Source: Aquificota bacterium
Lineage (GTDB): Bacteria > Aquificota > Aquificia > Aquificales > Aquificaceae
Assembly: GCA_024280065.1 (NCBI GenBank)
Contig: JAJRQX010000047.1
Location: 1-12,123, forward strand
Direction: 5' to 3'
DNA: 12,123 nt
The notes beneath the pieces were generated by a model. It saw only the letters and a list, made by a program, of their open reading frames with translations, made no database searches and was not told the DNA's origin. Positions 7,413 through 12,123 of this stretch are shown here, piece by piece. Each line of letters begins with the position of its first letter. The first letter of the stretch is position 1. The position numbers and the translations under genes are program-made.

Positions 7413-8269
7413 TACTGGGGGGGATCTTCGGAAGGTCCGGAACAGGGCTCTCGGTTTACATGACCGACAAGCTGGTCAGGGTACTTGAGCTCGGGAGGAA
7501 CAAAAAGCCCGTCTTTGAGCCCATAGAGATATTCTGGGAGCACGAGGAGGAAAGCAGGAAGAAACAGATCCTAAGCACCATAGTGGAGAGCAACAGGTTG
7601 AAGGGGAAGGAGGTGATCTCCTGCATAGGAGCTAACGAAGGGATCCTTAAGTTCCAGAAGTTTCCCATAGCGATGTCCAAGAAAGACCTTATGGAAGCTA
7701 TAGACTGGTTTATAAAGTCGGAAACCCAGCAAATAAAAGAAGAAACGGTTTACGATTACTTCTTTCTGGAGAAGGAGCCAGACGACAAGTACATCAGGGT
7801 GGTAATAACTATAGCAAGGAAGAGCTCAGTGGACAGGGTGAGGGACACCCTGAGGAGCGTGGGCCTCCGGCCGAAGATCATAGACTACGAGATAGTGGAC
7901 ATAATAAACTACGGCCTATACAACAAGCTTCCACCCCCCTTCGCCATACTCTACATGGACTACTATGAGAGCGTCCTCACCTACTACAGTAAGAACACGA
8001 TAACTTACAACAAGATAGACTTCAACTACAAGCAGTACAGGGATGTAAAGGATGCCTCCATGCTTGACCACTTCCTAATAGAGGTCAGAAACCAGTTGGT
8101 CATAAACGAGATCTCAAACGTATACCTTGCTGGACCCGTTATAGCGGATGAGCTTACCCTTGAGAACATAATGATGAACCTGCCCGTTTTGGGGATCCTT
8201 GACCTTGAGGACGTACCTCCGGGCTTTTTCATACCTTACATACTCTCCGTGAGGGGGCTGGAGGAGTGA
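7409..8269 (+). CDS. pilM: Type IV pilus assembly protein PilM (divergent)
   Basis: Identified as PilM from order (directly before pilN-pilO-pilQ) and from a PilM-like central stretch: KFPIAMSKKDLMEAIDWFIK (84-103), then QQIKEETVYDYFF and VVITIARKSSVDRVRDTLRSVGLRP (131-155). PilM is a cytoplasmic actin-fold protein that binds the N-terminal tail of PilN and links the motor ATPases to the alignment complex. At 286 residues it is shorter than usual (about 350). The usual DIGS-type first phosphate motif is replaced by GLSVYMTDK (13-21), the second motif by YMDYYESV (182-189), and the expected late Gly-Gly by LAGPV (240-244). ATP binding is therefore doubtful. The start overlaps the ppsA stop (ATGA), with only a G-rich weak ribosome site, so it probably depends on coupling. 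Function rests partly on context. Confidence 0.82.
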   Translation: MILGGIFGRSGTGLSVYMTDKLVRVLELGRNKKPVFEPIEIFWEHEEESRKKQILSTIVESNRLKGKEVISCIGANEGILKFQKFPIAMSKKDLMEAIDWFIKSETQQIKEETVYDYFFLEKEPDDKYIRVVITIARKSSVDRVRDTLRSVGLRPKIIDYEIVDIINYGLYNKLPPPFAILYMDYYESVLTYYSKNTITYNKIDFNYKQYRDVKDASMLDHFLIEVRNQLVINEISNVYLAGPVIADELTLENIMMNLPVLGILDLEDVPPGFFIPYILSVRGLEE

Positions 8270-8272
8270 GGT

Positions 8273-8911
8273 ATGATAAGGATAAACCTGCTTAAGAAGG
8301 AGAAAAGGAGGATCACCCTCCCGGACCTTTCAAAGATCAGGGAGATAAAGGTCCAGGACCTCCTGAAGGAGAGGGGCATATTCCTGCTACCTTTAATAGG
8401 TCTCGCCGTAATCGGGGCAGAGGTTTACTACTATATGGATATAAGGAGGGAGGTAGACAACCTTAAGGGTGAGATAGCAAGGCTGACGGTTGAGAGGAAC
8501 AACCTGAAGAGGAAGGCGGACGAGATCCAGGCCCAGAAGAGGAAGCTTCAGAAACAGATAAACGAGCTGAAGGCAAGGATAAGATACCTTGAGATGAGCA
8601 GGGAGATAATACTTACCCTGAAGGATTACTACGTACCCTTCAACGAGTCCTTAAGATACCTGTACACAAGCGTCCCCTCAACTGTATGGCTTGACAATCT
8701 CTCCCAGAGGATCAGCTTCTCCGACATGGACGTTGAGGTCTCCCTCGGATCGTACGACATAGACTCTATAAAGTTCTTCATAGAGACCGCCAAAAGGCAG
8801 TATCCCGAGTTCATACCGGGTACGGTTGAGAAGAAGGAAAACAGGATAGGGATCATATACTACACATCCTCCGTAAAGTTCCGAAAGGATCTCGTAAAGG
8901 GGGAGGAGTAG
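8273..8911 (+). CDS. pilN: Type IV pilus alignment protein PilN
   Basis: PilN is a bitopic inner-membrane protein whose cytoplasmic N-terminal tail docks into PilM and whose periplasmic part pairs with PilO. The hallmark tail MIRINLLKKEKRR is at residues 1-13. It is followed by a linker, one transmembrane helix (about 36-55, GIFLLPLIGLAVIGAEVYYY) and a long coiled coil (about 57-111, Leu/Lys/Glu/Arg rich). The periplasmic ferredoxin-like domain runs from about 120 to 205. The length of 212 is normal (about 200). The start lies three bases after the pilM stop, with GAGGAG inside the end of pilM serving as ribosome site. GspL-type secretion proteins share the fold, but the short tail and neighbours favour PilN. 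Confidence 0.92.
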   Translation: MIRINLLKKEKRRITLPDLSKIREIKVQDLLKERGIFLLPLIGLAVIGAEVYYYMDIRREVDNLKGEIARLTVERNNLKRKADEIQAQKRKLQKQINELKARIRYLEMSREIILTLKDYYVPFNESLRYLYTSVPSTVWLDNLSQRISFSDMDVEVSLGSYDIDSIKFFIETAKRQYPEFIPGTVEKKENRIGIIYYTSSVKFRKDLVKGEE

Positions 8912-9625
8912 ATGCTGGGCAACCTCAGAGACCAGTGGGCTAACACACCACTCTGGCAGAGGGCCCTGCTCCTGATAATCTTCCCTGCGGTTGTGGTGGG
9001 TGCGGTCTGGTTCTATATGGTAAAGCCTGCGGTTGAGGAGAGGGACAGGCTCAGGCAGGAACGGCAGAGGCTTATTCAGGAGATAAACAGGTACAGGGCC
9101 CTTATAAAACCCGAGGTGCTGGAGAGGCTAAGAGTTCAGATAGCGGAGCTTGAAAAAGAGGTTGAGAGGAAGAGGGAGGAGCTTGAGAAGGTGGTCGGCA
9201 AGATACCCACAGAGAAGGACCTTGAGAGGATCCTGGGCGAGGTAAACTACCTCGCAGGTATGAGGGACCTGGTGATAACCAGGATCTCCATATCAAGGCC
9301 GAAGGTCCAGAACCTGCAGCTGGTTGAGAGGGAAGGCAGGAAGATAGTTCAGGTGGTGGCAACCCGGCCTCAGGGCAGGCAGGTCAGGAGAACAGCCCGC
9401 GGACAACCCCAAAGACAGCAACAGCCCCAGCAGAGAGGGATACCCATAATGACCGTAGAGCTATCAATGACCGCGGAGGGCAAGACGAAGAATATACAGG
9501 CCTTCCTCACGGATCTCCACAGAAGGGGTCTGGTCTCATACCCCAAGTCCGTCACAATAAAGCCTGTTAGGGGTGAGGACAGGGTGAGTGCGGAGATAGT
9601 CATAGACGTTATACTCCAGAGGTGA
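8912..9625 (+). CDS. pilO: Type IV pilus alignment protein PilO
   Basis: PilO is the inner-membrane partner of PilN; the heterodimer spans the periplasm and binds PilP. The 237-residue protein has a short cytoplasmic N-terminus and one transmembrane helix (about 18-36). A long coiled coil follows (about 39-96). The C-terminal ferredoxin-like domain includes MTVELSMTAEGKTKNIQAFL (180-199), typical of PilO. Within this domain residues about 151-176 are a Gln/Arg/Pro-rich, low-complexity stretch (RQQQPQQRG) that looks disordered and is not a usual PilO element. The ATG follows the pilN TAG immediately, with GGGAGGAG (8901-8908) as ribosome site. Confidence 0.9.
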   Translation: MLGNLRDQWANTPLWQRALLLIIFPAVVVGAVWFYMVKPAVEERDRLRQERQRLIQEINRYRALIKPEVLERLRVQIAELEKEVERKREELEKVVGKIPTEKDLERILGEVNYLAGMRDLVITRISISRPKVQNLQLVEREGRKIVQVVATRPQGRQVRRTARGQPQRQQQPQQRGIPIMTVELSMTAEGKTKNIQAFLTDLHRRGLVSYPKSVTIKPVRGEDRVSAEIVIDVILQR

Positions 9626-9634
9626 GGTGGCAGA

Positions 9635-9853
9635 ATGCGTAGGCTGGCAGTTCTGACGGCTCTTGTTTTTAGCTTCCTTTGGGCTAGGGACCCCTTCCTG
9701 GACCAGCAGGACGCTGTGGGATACATAGTCCTTGAAAAGGGAGGGAAGGTGGAGAGGTACATAGTGGTTGAGAGCAGGGAGGGGACTGTTAAGCTTATAA
9801 AAACCAAATACCAGCCCGAAAAGGTATTAAAGAAGGGAGGGAAAAAGAAATGA
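9635..9853 (+). CDS. pilP: Small secreted PilP-like protein
   Basis: A 72-residue protein with a basic start (MRR), a hydrophobic stretch and a likely signal peptidase I site after LWA (residue 17), leaving a mature protein of about 55 residues beginning RDPF. RDPF is the motif that precedes the folded domain of PilP, the periplasmic protein that bridges PilN/PilO to the PilQ secretin. The following DAVGYIVLEKGGKVERYIVV resembles the first strands of that domain. The rest is basic and ends KKGGKKK. Canonical PilP is about 170-180 residues and usually a lipoprotein; here there is no lipobox cysteine and most of the length is missing. Position between pilO and pilQ supports the role. The ATG has GAGGTGG upstream; the stop overlaps the pilQ start (ATGA). 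Symbol given by position and motif. Confidence 0.7.
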   Translation: MRRLAVLTALVFSFLWARDPFLDQQDAVGYIVLEKGGKVERYIVVESREGTVKLIKTKYQPEKVLKKGGKKK

Positions 9854-11574
9854 GGAGGTCAGTCTACTTGCTGGTTATCTTCGTCCTTGTGCTGACCGTT
9901 AACCTCGGTCTTTCCCAGACCATAAGGGAGATGAAGTTTGAAAATGTAAAGCTCAGCACCGTCATAAAGGCTCTTGCCAAGGCGGTAGGCAAGAACGTGA
10001 TAATAGACCCGGACGTGAAGAAGGTCCTTGACAAGGAAGCCAACATCTTCATACAGAGGCCGGTCAGTGTGGATGAGGCCTTCAACATAATACTCAGGGA
10101 ATACGGTCTGATAGCTGTCCCCGTGAACAGGGAAATCTATAAGATTACCCAGGCGGGAGAGCTTGAACTGAGCATAAAAGAGCTGGACGACAAGGACATA
10201 GACAGGATAATAAGGCTCCTTAAGAAGAGGGTGAGTCCCTCCGCCGAGATAGTCATAGACAAGACGCTTAAGGTCATATACATAAGGGACGAGGAGAGGA
10301 GGATTAGGAGGATAGAGAAGCCTCTCAAGGAGTTCATAGATAAGCTGGTGGCGGAGAAGAGGCTCGGCGTTGAGGAAAAGCCCGAGGCGGTTATAACGAG
10401 GGTCTTTTACCTTAAGACCATAAGTCTAGCGGAGGCTAAAGAGATACTCGCCCCCCACATATCCAGGGAGACCGTGATAACGGAAGCCCCCACCTTCAAC
10501 GCTCTTGTGATAACCGACAAGCTTGACCGCCTGAAGAAGTATGAGGAGCTCCTTAAGGAGTTTCTGGTTACAGCCCCCGCCGCGAGAAAGCCGGTTACCG
10601 AGATCTTCTACCTTAAGTACATAAGCCCGGAGGAGTTCATAAAGATGATAGAGCCGATAAGGTCCGAAGCAGGTCTCGTCCTTACGGGAGGTGCGGTCAG
10701 GACCGAGAGGGAGGAGAGAGAGAGGAGGACCGCCGAGAGGGTTACCCCCATCCTCAGGGAGTTCAACGCTGTTATGATAACGGATTACCCTGAGGTGATA
10801 GAAAAGATAAAGGAGCAGTTCAGTGAGTATATAAGCGACATACCGCCCCAGGTGAAGATAGAGGCGAGGATACTTGAGGTGAGGAAGGAGGCCCTCAGAG
10901 AGCTCGGGATAAACTGGTCAGTTCTCTTATCAAACAGGAAGGTCCCTCAGGCCTGGTCAGCAGGAGCGGGTGTTAATCTTGGTGTCGGTCTCCCCGGACC
11001 GATAATACCGAGCCTCAGTGCAACACCCGGAGGGATACTCACTTTAACCTACTCAAAAGGAGTCCTCAACGCCCTTAACCTCAGACTCTCCGCACTGGAG
11101 AGGGTCGGTAAGATCAAGAACCTGGCGAAACCGACCGTAATAACTATAAACGGTCAGGAAGCGGTCATAAAGCAGGGGCAGGATATACCCTACCAGACCG
11201 CAGTTATAGCGGGCGGTGCATCCGTTCCGAGCATCCAGTTCAGGGAAGCGGTCCTTGAACTTAAGGTCCTCCCCATAATATCCCCCGACGGCAGGATACT
11301 TCTTGACATAAAGCTCAAGCAGGACACCCCGGGTGTCCAGACGCCTCAGGGTCCCGCCATAAACAGGAAAGAGGTAACCACAAAGGTAATCGTGAACAAC
11401 GGGGATACAGTGGTCATAGGCGGGATCATAGACACCCAGAAGAACGTGACCGTTGAAGGTATCCCGGGAGTGGCGAGGGTTCCGCTCCTTAAATGGCTTT
11501 TCGGCCAGGAGAGGGTGGACATAAGAGACGTTGAGCTTCTCATATTCATAACTCCCACAATACTCTATGAGTGA
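9850..11574 (+). CDS. pilQ: Type IV pilus secretin PilQ
   Basis: PilQ forms the multimeric outer-membrane channel through which the pilus exits. The 574-residue protein begins with a signal peptide (about 1-23, MRRSVYLLVIFVLVLTVNLG then LSQ). It is followed by an N0/STN-type domain (about 27-98, MKFENVKLSTVIKALAKAVG). Repeated secretin N modules lie at about 101-170, 182-243 and 250-325; the last carries an Arg/Glu-rich insert near 283-297. The secretin domain runs from about 333: VKIEARILEVRKEALRELGI, INGQEAVIKQGQDIPYQTA, and the C-terminal VPLLKWLFGQERVDIRDVEL with LLIFITPTIL. No AMIN peptidoglycan-binding domain is seen, unlike proteobacterial PilQ. The ribosome site GGGAGGG lies eight bases before the ATG. 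The stop is one base from that of the convergent gene. Confidence 0.94.
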   Translation: MRRSVYLLVIFVLVLTVNLGLSQTIREMKFENVKLSTVIKALAKAVGKNVIIDPDVKKVLDKEANIFIQRPVSVDEAFNIILREYGLIAVPVNREIYKITQAGELELSIKELDDKDIDRIIRLLKKRVSPSAEIVIDKTLKVIYIRDEERRIRRIEKPLKEFIDKLVAEKRLGVEEKPEAVITRVFYLKTISLAEAKEILAPHISRETVITEAPTFNALVITDKLDRLKKYEELLKEFLVTAPAARKPVTEIFYLKYISPEEFIKMIEPIRSEAGLVLTGGAVRTEREERERRTAERVTPILREFNAVMITDYPEVIEKIKEQFSEYISDIPPQVKIEARILEVRKEALRELGINWSVLLSNRKVPQAWSAGAGVNLGVGLPGPIIPSLSATPGGILTLTYSKGVLNALNLRLSALERVGKIKNLAKPTVITINGQEAVIKQGQDIPYQTAVIAGGASVPSIQFREAVLELKVLPIISPDGRILLDIKLKQDTPGVQTPQGPAINRKEVTTKVIVNNGDTVVIGGIIDTQKNVTVEGIPGVARVPLLKWLFGQERVDIRDVELLIFITPTILYE

Positions 11575-11575
11575 T

Positions 11576-11977
11576 TCACTGGACCCTATAGACAAAGTCC
11601 ACGGTTGCGGTCTCCCCTGTGGTGGGGGAGCTTGCGGTCACCCTTATGGAGTAAACGTAAACACCGAACCTGCTCAGCTCTCCCAGGTATAGGGCTGTTA
11701 TGTTGAACCCCTGAAGGTTACTGTAAGGACCAAGATCTATGGGGTCGTTCGGTCCGCAGGCCCTACCTCCGTTACAGGTGAGATTACCCGACAGTATGAG
11801 TTCTATAACGTACTCCGAAGCACCCTTCGCCGCTTCAAGGGCAACTGAGTACCTTTTCTCGATACCAGATATACGGGTCCCGGTTGTGAGTATGTAAAGG
11901 AGTACAGCTATAAAGACCACCGCCACAAGGCCGAGGAGGAGCGTCGTTATAAGAGCTATGCCCTTTTCTTTACGCAT
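11576..11977 (-). CDS. PilX-like minor pilin
   Basis: The 133-residue protein starts MRKEKGIALITTLLLGLVAV and continues hydrophobic to about residue 31, then is soluble. A short basic leader ending in Gly (residue 6) before a hydrophobic helix fits a prepilin; cleavage would be after G6. The mature +5 position is Thr rather than Glu, as in PilX/GspK-type tip or minor pilins, and the ALI-TTLLL pattern resembles PilX N-termini. The C-terminal part has two cysteines, C68 and C74, in NLTCNGGRACG, possibly a disulfide loop, and beta-rich sequence near the end (SIRVTAS, TVDFVYRVQ). Ribosome site AGGTGA lies a few bases before the ATG at 11977. It probably belongs to a minor-pilin operon entering from the right. 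Gene symbol withheld because similarity is confined to the N-terminus. Confidence 0.78.
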   Translation of the reverse strand: MRKEKGIALITTLLLGLVAVVFIAVLLYILTTGTRISGIEKRYSVALEAAKGASEYVIELILSGNLTCNGGRACGPNDPIDLGPYSNLQGFNITALYLGELSRFGVYVYSIRVTASSPTTGETATVDFVYRVQ

Positions 11978-11988
11978 ACCTCACCTGG

Positions 11989-12123
11989 TTAACCGAACCG
12001 CACATTAGTGCAGTTCGGTGCCGGGCTATTTATACCCCGCCTGTTCAGGGTGCCCAGAGACCCGGCAGGCGGCATTTGGACACCCATAGGCCCCGTCCCA
12101 GGTAACGGGACCTCACGCCCATA
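11989..12123 (-). CDS. 3' end of an unidentified gene, possibly a minor pilin or pilus-tip protein (partial)
   Basis: One minus-strand frame is open from the right edge to a TAA at 11991-11989, giving 44 residues that end SPAPNCTNVRFG; the upstream part contains PLPGTGPMGVQMPPAGSLG. The other two minus frames are interrupted by stop codons. The stop lies 11 bases before the PilX-like start and close to its ribosome site, the spacing expected within an operon. The composition is rich in Gly, Pro and Asn and low in charge, as in pilin-like extracellular domains, but Arg is mostly CGN rather than the AGG used elsewhere. A 44-codon open frame in GC-rich DNA can occur by chance, so structured non-coding leader sequence is the alternative. 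Confidence 0.5.
   Translation of the reverse strand, partial: YGREVPLPGTGPMGVQMPPAGSLGTLNRRGINSPAPNCTNVRFG
11992..12019 (-). other. 12-bp hairpin at the upstream gene's stop codon
   Basis: ACCGAAC (12019-12013) pairs with GTTCGGT (11998-11992), and inside it GCAC (12011-12008) pairs with GTGC (12003-12000) around a four-base loop, TAAT. The single odd pair (12012 with 11999) is U-G in minus-strand RNA, giving a continuous 12-bp stem. In plus-strand RNA it would be an A-C mismatch. No U-tract follows (the next bases are TAACC), so it is not a standard terminator. It ends directly at the TAA and 14 bases before the PilX-like ATG. Confidence 0.65.

Noticed and set aside
11053..11595. 180-codon minus-strand frame covering the secretin domain of pilQ
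   Set aside because: It overlaps the conserved PilQ C-terminus and the end of the PilX-like gene, and its translation shows no known domain.
11992..12019. Intrinsic terminator for the minus-strand pilin operon
   Set aside because: The stem is strong but is followed by TAACC and a ribosome site, with no run of U residues.
12009..12024. Sigma-54-like site on the minus strand (CGGCAC...TGCA) upstream of the PilX-like gene
   Set aside because: The GG and GC elements are one base too close; sigma-54 promoters need strict spacing. It also lies inside the hairpin and the likely coding end.

Overview
The window looks like a chromosomal segment of a thermophilic, chemolithoautotrophic member of the Aquificales (an Aquifex / Hydrogenobacter / Thermocrinis-like bacterium). 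This is inferred from very strong use of AGG for Arg and ATA for Ile, purine-rich coding strands, Lys/Glu/Arg-rich proteins, very tight gene packing, a short RpoN and a long PEP synthase. No database search was possible.

Region 1 (1-186): the 5' end of rplT (ribosomal protein bL20) runs off the left edge on the minus strand. It is separated from proA by a 76-bp divergent intergenic region. The rplT Shine-Dalgarno can fold into a small hairpin.

Region 2 (187-2779): proA (glutamate-5-semialdehyde dehydrogenase, proline synthesis) and rpoN (sigma-54) form a two-gene plus-strand unit. A minus-strand initiator tRNA-fMet gene follows tail to tail. The last codons and stop codon of rpoN lie inside the 3' part of the tRNA gene. 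The tRNA has a near-consensus sigma-70 promoter.

Region 3 (2853-11574): one long plus-strand run with tiny gaps or ATGA overlaps: glyS (glycyl-tRNA synthetase beta), ppsA (PEP synthase), then the type IV pilus alignment and secretin genes pilM, pilN, pilO, a miniature pilP-like gene and pilQ. ppsA and pilM overlap by four bases, so a gluconeogenic enzyme appears translationally coupled to pilus assembly genes. PilM, PilN, PilO and PilP would form the inner-membrane alignment complex connecting cytoplasmic motors (not in the window) to the PilQ outer-membrane channel. Several of these proteins are divergent: PilM lacks visible actin-like nucleotide motifs, PilP is only 72 residues, and PilO has a Gln/Arg-rich insert.

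Region 4 (11576-12123): a minus-strand minor-pilin gene (PilX-like) converges on pilQ with one base between stop codons. Upstream of it is an open frame running off the right edge, probably the 3' end of another minor-pilin or pilus gene. A 12-bp hairpin sits at its stop codon.

No CRISPR array, transposon, phage, toxin-antitoxin or defence genes were seen. No wholly new system is evident; the most unusual points are the rpoN/tRNA-fMet overlap, the reduced PilMNOP set fused to a glyS-ppsA unit, and the stop-codon hairpin.
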